Assembly: GCF_001517835.1 (NCBI RefSeq)
Contig: NZ_LOQG01000003.1
Coordinates: 1-64,000, forward strand
Source: Caviibacter abscessus
GTDB taxonomy: Bacteria > Fusobacteriota > Fusobacteriia > Fusobacteriales > Leptotrichiaceae
Direction: 5' to 3'
DNA length: 64,000 bases
In this document: in pieces, positions 10,443 through 18,333 of the stretch
Numbering within the stretch: position 1 is the first letter of the stretch
Layout of the letters: every line of letters starts with the position of its first letter
The notes under the pieces: generated by a model
What the model saw: only the letters and a program-made list of their open reading frames with translations
Database searches by the model: none
What the model was told of the DNA's origin: nothing
Position numbers and translations under genes: made by a program

Positions 10443-10510
10443 CTCAAATTAGATTAAGATACTTTTTCAAGTAATGGAAACGACCCCATTTAATGCAAAT
10501 TTAAATAAAA
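10443..10510 (-). promoter_or_regulatory. CRISPR leader with type II-A leader-anchor motif
   Basis: The 68 bp between csn2 and the first repeat end, on the minus strand, in ATTTGAG directly against the repeat (10443-10449). This is the leader-anchoring sequence known from type II-A arrays, where Cas1-Cas2 integrate new spacers. A TTGCAT element about 50 bases before the repeat could be a -35 box, but I see no convincing -10. Confidence 0.8.
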
Positions 10511-11170
10511 TTAGAAAATTTCACATAAATCGTTATCAATAATAATTGTTTTATCAATATATTTTGATACTATTTTATGGTTTTCCAATAGAACTACCTT
10601 AAAATTATTATATAATACAAACTTAAATATTTCAATAATTTCGTTTTCATTAAAATAAATCTGTATATTTGTTAATATAAATATTTCTATTCCTAATACA
10701 TTATTTAATATTTTCATATTATCTAGTAAATTTTCAAGGATATTTCCATTGTTGTTAAATTGCAGATTTATTAATTTAAATAAATTTATATTTTCTAATT
10801 CATCAAAATTTATATTTAAATTTTCAATTTGTAATAAATTAAAAATATATTCATTAATTTTACTTTTCAATTCATATAATTCATGCATAAATTCTGTTTC
10901 AGAAATTAAACATAATTTTTTATAATACTTATTAATCGTTTTTTTATTTATATCAACTGTAAAATAATCATGAAAAACAAATAAATTTAAATCTAATTGC
11001 AAAACTTTATCTTCATCTGATAACAAAAAATTTGTATCTATACCTGAATTATTTACTAATAATTCATTGATCATTTGTCTATATAAAGTTGTCTTTTCTA
11101 TAACTAAATCAATAATATTATGTTTTTCAAAATTTATTTCAAAATCAAATCCAATATAACTTAATTTCAT
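10511..11170 (-). CDS. csn2: type II-A adaptation protein Csn2
   Basis: The 219-residue protein has the size and composition of Csn2, which forms a ring-shaped tetramer on DNA ends and is needed for spacer acquisition in type II-A systems. Support comes from its position as the last gene after cas9, cas1 and cas2 and before the leader, and from the typical start MKLSYIGFDFEINFE. Sequence similarity across the family is low, so the call leans on context. The ATG overlaps the cas2 stop by 4 bp (11167-11170), indicating coupled translation. Its presence separates this locus from types II-B and II-C. Confidence 0.88.
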   Translation of the reverse strand: MKLSYIGFDFEINFEKHNIIDLVIEKTTLYRQMINELLVNNSGIDTNFLLSDEDKVLQLDLNLFVFHDYFTVDINKKTINKYYKKLCLISETEFMHELYELKSKINEYIFNLLQIENLNINFDELENINLFKLINLQFNNNGNILENLLDNMKILNNVLGIEIFILTNIQIYFNENEIIEIFKFVLYNNFKVVLLENHKIVSKYIDKTIIIDNDLCEIF

Positions 11171-11493
11171 AGTATCACTATCCTGTTATCACTATCTAAA
11201 ACTTGTGTATTTTTTTCTCCAATTAAAAAAATCATTTTTTGAAACTGTTTTTCTGTTATTGTTAAAACTGTGATTAAGCCTTTTTTTGGTTTATTACGAT
11301 TCAAATTTTCAACTAATGTATTTTGTGCTGTATTATTTAACACAAGTTTACAATAAACAGATTCTTGTAACATTAAAAATCCACTTTTAATTAAATAATT
11401 TCTAAAATTTCTATAATTTTTTAAATCTAAACTGGTTACTGATGGTAAATCAAATAATACTAATACTCTCATAAATCTATAACTCATATTCAA
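11167..11493 (-). CDS. cas2: CRISPR-associated endoribonuclease/integrase subunit Cas2
   Basis: The 108-residue protein has the Cas2 ferredoxin-like start MRVLVLFDLPSV with the conserved aspartate, preceded by MNMSYRF. Cas2 bridges two Cas1 dimers in the integrase complex. The gene overlaps the end of cas1 by 17 bp and csn2 by 4 bp. A start at the internal ATG of MRVLVLFD, 7 codons later, is also possible. Confidence 0.95.
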   Translation of the reverse strand: MNMSYRFMRVLVLFDLPSVTSLDLKNYRNFRNYLIKSGFLMLQESVYCKLVLNNTAQNTLVENLNRNKPKKGLITVLTITEKQFQKMIFLIGEKNTQVLDSDNRIVIL

Positions 11494-12355
11494 AAAACCT
11501 AATTAATCTATAATTATTAAATTCAAATGCATTTAATATACTTTTAGTGTATATTCTTATACACTCAGATAAATAATGATTTTCATCGTTTATTTTTAAT
11601 TTTTTTTCTAAAATTTCTTGAACTATACGCTTTTCTTCTGTTTTAAATTTTTGAAAATTTTGATTATATACCAATTCATCAATTATTGGTCTAAATGGTT
11701 CCATTAAATCAGATGAAAAATTAAAAAAATTATATTGATTTTTATGATTAATTCCTAATTGTGTTAAGTATCCATTATTTATTACCTCTTTATTAAATTG
11801 AGATAACAATATTTGATAACCATAATTTAAAGCACTATTAATACTATTTTCATTTTTTCTTGAAAATGATTTTCCAAATAGTGCATTAAAATATACTTTA
11901 GCTGCGTGTCCTTCTCTATTGGTTTCATCATTTAATTCTATTTCACATAAATATTTTTCAAGTATTTTATATTCTTCTTTTTGGAATTTTTTTAAAAGTA
12001 ACATTTGATTTTTTATTTTTTCATAAACTATCAAACTCCATACATTTTCTTTAATAAAATCATTCCAATTAAATTGCATTTTTATTTTTGTAACACAATC
12101 GTGAGAACCATAATATGGTATAAGTTCAAAATGAGGGTTAAATTTTTCATCACAAAATATAACTTTAACTTTCTGTTTAATTAATTCACACATTAAAGCA
12201 GCGGTTATTGAAATAGATGTTGTTTCTAAGATTAAATTATCAACTTCTGATATATTTATTAATTTTGTCTCATTTTCTCTTCTCACACAAATATTATTAA
12301 GTTTTAAATCCAACTTACTCCTATTTTCTATAATTACTGTTCTCCAACCACTCAT
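11477..12355 (-). CDS. cas1: CRISPR-associated integrase Cas1, type II
   Basis: The 292-residue protein begins SGWRTVIIENRSKLDL and contains REGHAAKVYFNALFG near residue 148, the segment holding the metal-binding glutamate of type II Cas1 proteins. It inserts new spacers at the leader end together with Cas2. It starts 13 bp after cas9 with a GGAGTT ribosome-binding site. Length matches type II Cas1. Confidence 0.96.
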   Translation of the reverse strand: MSGWRTVIIENRSKLDLKLNNICVRRENETKLINISEVDNLILETTSISITAALMCELIKQKVKVIFCDEKFNPHFELIPYYGSHDCVTKIKMQFNWNDFIKENVWSLIVYEKIKNQMLLLKKFQKEEYKILEKYLCEIELNDETNREGHAAKVYFNALFGKSFSRKNENSINSALNYGYQILLSQFNKEVINNGYLTQLGINHKNQYNFFNFSSDLMEPFRPIIDELVYNQNFQKFKTEEKRIVQEILEKKLKINDENHYLSECIRIYTKSILNAFEFNNYRLIRFFEYEL

Positions 12356-12368
12356 TTTAACTCCATAC

Positions 12369-15300
12369 TTATTTAATTATTATTTTTTTATTAAACAATC
12401 CTGTTATTGATTCATCAATAAATACTAATTTACCTGGATTAAATTTGCTGAATGTCTTAAAAGATCTAGATACTGTTAATATTAATTTTAAATTATCATT
12501 TTTTCCTGTAAATTGCCAGTTTGTATCTTTATTAAAAATTTTAATAATACATTTAAGCATTTTTGCTTTTTCTAACAAAGAATTTTTTTCAAAAATTTCT
12601 TTTTGAGATATTAAATCAATAGAACGTTTATTAAAGCAATAATTAGCATATTCTTTACTTTGTAATTTTTCAATAAAGACATTATATAATTTAATAAATT
12701 CTTTTTCATGTCTTGCTTTTGCTTCTTCATTAGTTTCAGGTCTTGTATTATTATCTCTTTTTAATTTTGGAAAAATATAGCTATTTTCATTATTTTTTTC
12801 ATTTATTAAAACAAATTTTATTGCGTCTTTTAAATATTTAACATAATTATTTTCAAGAAATAAACTTTTAGCATTTTTTAATTCTAATCCTGATTTGTTT
12901 GTATATCCTGATATTCTATAGGGATAATTGTCAAATAAAATTAATTGTTGTTTTTTTATTTTTTTAATTATTTTAGGGTTTTTATACTTAGCTTCATAAT
13001 ATTTTTCTAAATCTTTATGTGTTTTAATTTTTGATAAATCTTTAATAAAAACTCTATCTGCAATCATTTGTTTATTTCCATTTTTATCATCATACTTTAA
13101 AAGTACAAAATACGATGGGTTCAGGCTATCATAATATCCATATTTACTAGTTAATTTTTGACTTTCTCCTGATATTTTTATAGCAGGAATAAAATCCCCA
13201 TCTTTATTTTCTTTTTTCTTTTTTATTGTTAAATTAAATAGTTGTCCTTTATCTTCAATCAACATTCTTGTTATATTAACAGTATTTTTTAATATATTGT
13301 TTCTTACTAAAGATATTGTTCCCTCTTTTAATACTTTTCCATTTTCATCTTTTTTTTCTTTTTTCCATGCAATCAGATTGTTTCTTTCAATATCATAATC
13401 AAATATTTTTTTTAAATTATAACTATCTTTTTTATCAAGGTTTAATTGACTTTTAATAAAATTTGTTGGATTTTTTGTGAATTTAGTATTGTATACATTT
13501 CCTACAACTATATTTAAATATGCATCTTTAGCATGGTGCATATCATTTAATTCTCTGCATTTTATTAAATCAAATTTTTCTCTAAAATCAGATACATTTC
13601 CAGCTTTTGAATAAATTATTTCTGATTCAGGATAAAGTATATTTAAGATTCGAATCACTTCTATTGTGGCTTGTCTAGTTGTAACTAATTGTCTTGCAAC
13701 AAAACCAGATAACTGATCTACAGTCATTTCTTTATCACAAATTAATCTACTGTATTTTTCATTTGATATAAATTTTTTATCCTTAAGAATTTTCCAAAAA
13801 CTTTTCATTTTATTTCTAATATTTGATGATTTAGGATATTTATCTCCTTCTGAAATATTTATCTCTTTTTTTACAAGTATTATATTATCTAAACTATCAT
13901 CTTTAACTTTTGATTGAGGATAAATATGTTCTATATCATAGGTATTACTATTATTTAATTCACTAATGTCAATTGATTCCCCTGAATACATACATTTACC
14001 TAATTGCATGAAATATAAAAACAATTTCTTTTGTCTAAGTTTATTATTATCAAATGATTTTACTTCTTTATTTAGACTATCTATTTCTTCAAATATTAAA
14101 TCTTTATCTTTTTCTACAGATTTATAAAGTTTTTGTATTGCCTCTTGTCTTTTTTCGGTAATTTTACCTTTTACTTCATTAGTTCTAGCAGTTTCAATGA
14201 ATATTTTTTTCGGAACTTTTTTTGTGATCTTTTTAATTTCATTAATTATCTTTATTGTTTGTATAATTGATCTTTTAACAGATGGAGAAACATACGATTC
14301 ATTAACTAATTCTTTATATGTAGAATTTTTGCCTTTTTCATTATTTTCATTATTTTCTTTTTCTATTTTATCCATTAAATCATAATTTGATGACAATAAT
14401 TCCATTAAATTTAAATTATTTGTTCTAAGTGCTTCCATTACGGATTTATATGGACCTTCTCCAGTATTTAAGTTTACAAAATCAAATTGTGAAGTTAATA
14501 ATTTTGCTGATAGCCTTCCCCAACCATTAAAACTTAATTTTAATATTTGATTAAATTCATCTTTATTTAACTCGTTATTTTTATATTCTGAATTAAATTT
14601 TTTTTCGAATATTTTTTTATCATCACCATATAAGCATTTCCATCTTATAATATTTTCTACAATATTTTTATATTTATCTTCTTCAAGTTTATTTCCGATT
14701 ATTTTAAAAAATTTAATATATGTTTTTAAACTTGAATTAAATTTTACTTCTACACCACTTATTTCACTTTTTTCAACTTTAATTCCTTTTGTTTCTAAAA
14801 ATTCAATCAATTTTTTTACAGTTACTGTGACATTTCTTTTAAATAATAAATCTATAATTTCTTGTTTGTATTTTATTAATATATCGGAACTACCATTAAT
14901 TTTAACTTTATTGAGTTCATTTAAAACCATATATTCGCCATATATTAATGAATCTTTAGGTAAAACATCTTCTTCTCTTAAGTAAGTACACTTGTTGGTC
15001 ATTCTTAGTATAAATTTTTCTGCTGATTGTTCTAAGTCCACTTTATCTTCAAAATTTTGTGGGGTTATTTCTCCACTTTTTCTTACAACCCAAGAGTGTT
15101 TACTATTATTATTTAAAGGTCCTACATAGTAAGGAATTCTAAATTCAAATATTTTAATTATTTCATTTTTTCTTATGCCTAAAAATTCATAATACTTACT
15201 TTGATTTTCTAATATTTTTTCTAATTCATATTTATGAATTTGATAAGGTAATATAGAATTATTAGTTGTCCTTTGTCTTGCGAGTAAAGTATGATTTTCT

Positions 15301-16562
15301 GTTTTTTCATATAGTTTTTTAAATATATTTTTATCGGATTCATCTATTATTTCACTAACTACAGTTCCTTCTGTATTAATTTTTCCAAATTTTTGAAATA
15401 TTGATTTAAGATTTTTAAATAAATGTTCTGGTTTTGATATTTCTTCACTATAATTTATTATTTTTCTATTTCCATCTATACTATTTAAATTAATATATGC
15501 CGAATAATTTTTATTGCTATCTCTAAAGATATTATTATATTCTTCTTTGCAATATTTTTTTATAAAGTACTTTAACTGTTTTAATTCAACTTTATGTTGA
15601 TTATAACTATCAATCATAGAACTTGAAATCGAACTACTTTCTTGTTTTAATATTTTTTTCAAAAGTAAATAATCATACATATTTTTACATTTGTCAATTA
15701 AATCAATATCTTCGTCTAAAATATTTACAAGTTCATCTCTTTTATCATCGTAAATAATATCAGAAAAAGAAATATTTATTTCATTGTCTTTTTCTTGTAG
15801 TGTTTCATTTTCTATAAAAATATTTTTAAAATTTGATTTTGAACCAATTACTAATTTAAATATTGCTAAAAGCTGGTTATTTTTTAATATGTTTTTTAAT
15901 TCTTTTTCTTTATCTTTTTTTGTTGTGGTTCTGTTTGTTAAAATACTATTTAAATTATCTCTATCAGCATCCAATTCAAAACCAAGAATTTCTTTAATGC
16001 TATCTTTTAAATTTTCAAATACTATTTGAAAATTTTTGATTTCATCTATACTTAATCCAGAAAATAAAAAATGTCCTCTTCTTTTAAAAATACTATGTAA
16101 TGCTAGGTATATTAACCTTATATCTTTCTTTTCATTTGTATTAATTAAATCATCTCTTAAATGATATATAGTTGGATAATTATTATGAAAATCTTTATCA
16201 GTATAATTATTATCATTAAATAATATAAATTCTTTTTTATACGTTTTATCCTCTAAATGTAAATTACTTTCTTTAAGTCGCATAAAAAATGTGGGATCTA
16301 TTTTAAATATTTCTTCTTCAAAAATTCTTTCTAGTAAGTCTAATCTCCATTTTCTTCTTTTTAATCTTCTTCTAGAATTTCTTTGTACTCTTCTATCTTT
16401 TGCAGTTTGTGCTTCATCAAATAATCTTGATCCCCACATATCTTTTTTGTTAAATTTTAATATGTTGTAATTAGGATCAGTTACTGCCCAACCTACTGAT
16501 GAAGTACCTAAATCTAGTCCGAGATAATAGTCTGTAAATTGTTGTTTTTTTAATTTATCCAT
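12369..16562 (-). CDS. cas9: CRISPR-associated endonuclease Cas9, type II-A
   Basis: The protein has 1397 residues, a usual size for II-A Cas9. RuvC-I is LGLDLGTSSVGWA with D17, followed by an arginine-rich bridge helix at about 57-77. RuvC-II is IFIETARTNE with E790. The HNH motif YDIEHIYPQS carries H879, and RuvC-III is MHHAKDAYL with D1013. These correspond to D10, E762, H840 and D986 of the S. pyogenes enzyme, so both nuclease sites appear intact. The last roughly 280 residues should hold the PAM-interacting domain. The start has AAAGGTGA upstream. The gene is divergent from the tracrRNA, and their promoters must overlap in 16563-16630. Confidence 0.98.
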   Translation of the reverse strand: MDKLKKQQFTDYYLGLDLGTSSVGWAVTDPNYNILKFNKKDMWGSRLFDEAQTAKDRRVQRNSRRRLKRRKWRLDLLERIFEEEIFKIDPTFFMRLKESNLHLEDKTYKKEFILFNDNNYTDKDFHNNYPTIYHLRDDLINTNEKKDIRLIYLALHSIFKRRGHFLFSGLSIDEIKNFQIVFENLKDSIKEILGFELDADRDNLNSILTNRTTTKKDKEKELKNILKNNQLLAIFKLVIGSKSNFKNIFIENETLQEKDNEINISFSDIIYDDKRDELVNILDEDIDLIDKCKNMYDYLLLKKILKQESSSISSSMIDSYNQHKVELKQLKYFIKKYCKEEYNNIFRDSNKNYSAYINLNSIDGNRKIINYSEEISKPEHLFKNLKSIFQKFGKINTEGTVVSEIIDESDKNIFKKLYEKTENHTLLARQRTTNNSILPYQIHKYELEKILENQSKYYEFLGIRKNEIIKIFEFRIPYYVGPLNNNSKHSWVVRKSGEITPQNFEDKVDLEQSAEKFILRMTNKCTYLREEDVLPKDSLIYGEYMVLNELNKVKINGSSDILIKYKQEIIDLLFKRNVTVTVKKLIEFLETKGIKVEKSEISGVEVKFNSSLKTYIKFFKIIGNKLEEDKYKNIVENIIRWKCLYGDDKKIFEKKFNSEYKNNELNKDEFNQILKLSFNGWGRLSAKLLTSQFDFVNLNTGEGPYKSVMEALRTNNLNLMELLSSNYDLMDKIEKENNENNEKGKNSTYKELVNESYVSPSVKRSIIQTIKIINEIKKITKKVPKKIFIETARTNEVKGKITEKRQEAIQKLYKSVEKDKDLIFEEIDSLNKEVKSFDNNKLRQKKLFLYFMQLGKCMYSGESIDISELNNSNTYDIEHIYPQSKVKDDSLDNIILVKKEINISEGDKYPKSSNIRNKMKSFWKILKDKKFISNEKYSRLICDKEMTVDQLSGFVARQLVTTRQATIEVIRILNILYPESEIIYSKAGNVSDFREKFDLIKCRELNDMHHAKDAYLNIVVGNVYNTKFTKNPTNFIKSQLNLDKKDSYNLKKIFDYDIERNNLIAWKKEKKDENGKVLKEGTISLVRNNILKNTVNITRMLIEDKGQLFNLTIKKKKENKDGDFIPAIKISGESQKLTSKYGYYDSLNPSYFVLLKYDDKNGNKQMIADRVFIKDLSKIKTHKDLEKYYEAKYKNPKIIKKIKKQQLILFDNYPYRISGYTNKSGLELKNAKSLFLENNYVKYLKDAIKFVLINEKNNENSYIFPKLKRDNNTRPETNEEAKARHEKEFIKLYNVFIEKLQSKEYANYCFNKRSIDLISQKEIFEKNSLLEKAKMLKCIIKIFNKDTNWQFTGKNDNLKLILTVSRSFKTFSKFNPGKLVFIDESITGLFNKKIIIK

Positions 16563-16600
16563 ATATATTCACCTTTCTTGATTTTTTATTAAGTTAATTA

Positions 16601-16629
16601 TTGACAAATATAAATAATTACTGTATACT
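16601..16629 (+). promoter_or_regulatory. promoter of the tracrRNA
   Basis: TTGACA at 16601-16606 and TATACT at 16624-16629 are 17 bases apart, a near-consensus sigma-70 promoter. The predicted start is near 16636, nine bases before the anti-repeat begins. Confidence 0.85.
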
Positions 16630-16635
16630 AAGTTT

Positions 16636-16738
16636 GTAAATTAAATACCTATTTAAATTTACATAACGAGTTTAAATAAAAATTTATTGAAATCGTCAAA
16701 TTATTTTTGACTAGCCTCTTTTTGAAGAGGTTTTTTTG
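16636..16738 (+). ncRNA. tracrRNA
   Basis: Bases 16645-16667 are identical to 23 bases of the plus-strand repeat, so the RNA is complementary to the crRNA repeat. Then GAG replaces TC and TTTAAAT follows. This rebuilds the known II-A duplex: an upper stem, a GA/GAG bulge, and a lower GUUUAA-UUUAAA stem. Downstream come a small hairpin (GTCAAA/TTTGAC, 16695-16711) and a terminator stem CCTCTT/AAGAGG (16715-16730) with seven T. The RNA recruits RNase III for crRNA maturation and binds Cas9. Length is about 100 nt. Confidence 0.93.
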
Positions 16739-16820
16739 TTTTCAATATATATTTTACCCCTAATTTTGAAAAATGCAATATTTGATTATTATAAATTATT
16801 GCAACCGTTTTTTCACGCTA

Positions 16821-16849
16821 TTGAAATTTATAACTAAAAATGCTAACAT
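16821..16849 (+). promoter_or_regulatory. promoter of the SRP RNA
   Basis: TTGAAA at 16821-16826, a 17-base spacer, and TAACAT at 16844-16849 preceded by TGC (extended -10). The predicted start is at about 16856, exactly where the closing stem of the SRP RNA begins. Confidence 0.65.
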
Positions 16850-16855
16850 ATACTA

Positions 16856-17127
16856 GGTCATACAAATTGGGGAGCTAGCGGTGCCCTGTATCCACAACCC
16901 GCTTTAGTGGAGATTTTATTAATTTTGCGGAATATTTTAGTATCACGCTATATATAGAGATGTTGAGAGTTTAGTCCTATATTGTAGAAATTAGACAAAC
17001 CATGTCAGGTCGGGAACGAAGCAGCATTAAGTCTAGATTTCTAGGTTTATGGGGTTGCTAAACTTGAGTTAATATATATAAAACGGGTGGTAAATTTATT
17101 TCAAGATTTTAATGTATGACCTTTTTT
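16856..17127 (+). ncRNA. ffs: signal recognition particle RNA, large bacterial type with Alu domain
   Basis: The S-domain signature GTCAGGTCGGGAACGAAGCAGC lies near 17005 and carries the GGAA tetraloop; the closing pair is G-C where C-G is usual. The Alu part GGGAGCTAGCGGTGCCCTGT near 16870 matches the B. subtilis scRNA. The ends pair: GGTCATAC at 16856-16863 with GTATGACC at 17114-17121, followed by six T as terminator. The length of about 270 nt equals the B. subtilis form. The RNA is the scaffold for Ffh and directs membrane protein targeting. Confidence 0.93.
17055..17082 (+). promoter_or_regulatory. candidate internal promoter for the downstream transporter operon
   Basis: TTGCTA at 17055-17060 and TATAAA at 17077-17082 are separated by 16 bases, inside the 3' half of the SRP RNA gene. 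Only 21 bp lie between the SRP terminator and the next start codon, so the downstream genes need either this promoter or read-through. Confidence 0.35.
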
Positions 17128-17148
17128 CATAGTAGGAGGATATATAAT

Positions 17149-18333
17149 ATGGAATTTAAAGTAAATAAAATTAATGCTGATATAAGAATAGAGCTTTATG
17201 ATGACAAACTTATAGGTTATGCAATTATAAAAAAAGATACGATAACTGATTTTCTAATATTTGAAGAATATAGAAATATAAGTTATGGTAGAAAATTAAT
17301 TAATTATATATTCAATTACTATGCAATAAATTATGGTGATAGTATGAAAGTTTGCAATTTCAATGAATCAACTTATAATTTTTTTATAAAACATGGTTTT
17401 GAATTAAATGATAATATATTGATAATTAAAAATTTACAACAAAATATAAGACAAAAAAAGGCGATTTATAATGCCAGTTTTTTTTCTTTCATGCTAAATA
17501 TTTTTTTATCTTTAGGTAAAATATTAATAGGATATATATTTGGACTTGTCTCTATAATTGCTGATGGTATAAATTCAACAGCAGATTGTGTAACTAATTT
17601 ATTAGTTGTTATAGGTCTTAAAATTTCGAATACTCCAGAAGATGAAGAACATCCTTTCGGTCATGGTAAAATTGAATCTATTTTTAGTATATTTATTGGA
17701 CTTTCAATAATTATTTCTACTCTTGGGATCCTTTTTAATAATGTAAAGAAATTAATTTTCTTTCATCCAAGCAATATTCAACATTCGCATACAGTATACT
17801 TTTTTGCTACTTTATTTATCATATTAAAAATTTTACAATATCTATATGTCTCATACATTGCAAATAAATATAACAGTATATTATTAAAATCAGTATTAAC
17901 TGATTATTTAGCAGATATATTAATTTCAAGTTCTGTTCTTATTGGAATAATATTAGCTGCCTATTTTTCAAGTATATTTGACATAATATTAGGAATACTA
18001 ATAACTATATATATAATTTATCAAGGAGCTATGATAGTATATGAAAATGGTTCAATTCTTATGGAAACACAAGATAAAAAGCTACTTCAAAAAGTAAGAC
18101 AATTATTAGTTAAAGATGAAAATATATATTTTGTACATGATTTATTTATGATAAGTTCAGGTAAAGATATATATATTTACGGAGATGTTAGAATGGACGA
18201 TAATTTAACAGTTAATGATTCTCATAAAATAGCAGAAAATGCTGGAATTATGGTGAAAAAGAATTATCCACAAATAAAAAGAATAACACTTCATGTTGAA
18301 CCTATATATAAAGGGGGAAATAAATGGATATAG
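17149..18333 (+). CDS. GNAT-like domain fused to a cation diffusion facilitator, probable manganese exporter
   Basis: Start chosen at 17149, which has TAGGAGG 9 bases upstream; an in-frame ATG at 17116 would lie inside the SRP RNA terminator. The product has 394 residues. Residues 1-95 resemble a GNAT acetyltransferase core: FEEYRNISYGRKLINYI at the acetyl-CoA loop, then NESTYNFFIKHGFEL. Residues 105-300 form the six-segment CDF membrane domain with HPFGHGKIE, and a cytoplasmic domain follows. The metal site reads N142-x3-D146 in TM2 and DYLAD in TM5. N/D/D/D sites are known from the Mn exporter MntE, so Mn2+ is the likely substrate. It overlaps the next gene by 10 bp. Confidence 0.8.
   Translation: MEFKVNKINADIRIELYDDKLIGYAIIKKDTITDFLIFEEYRNISYGRKLINYIFNYYAINYGDSMKVCNFNESTYNFFIKHGFELNDNILIIKNLQQNIRQKKAIYNASFFSFMLNIFLSLGKILIGYIFGLVSIIADGINSTADCVTNLLVVIGLKISNTPEDEEHPFGHGKIESIFSIFIGLSIIISTLGILFNNVKKLIFFHPSNIQHSHTVYFFATLFIILKILQYLYVSYIANKYNSILLKSVLTDYLADILISSSVLIGIILAAYFSSIFDIILGILITIYIIYQGAMIVYENGSILMETQDKKLLQKVRQLLVKDENIYFVHDLFMISSGKDIYIYGDVRMDDNLTVNDSHKIAENAGIMVKKNYPQIKRITLHVEPIYKGGNKWI

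Noticed and set aside
17116-17148. Earlier ATG for the GNAT-CDF gene
   Set aside because: It lies within the closing stem and terminator of the SRP RNA; the ATG at 17149 has TAGGAGG at proper distance.
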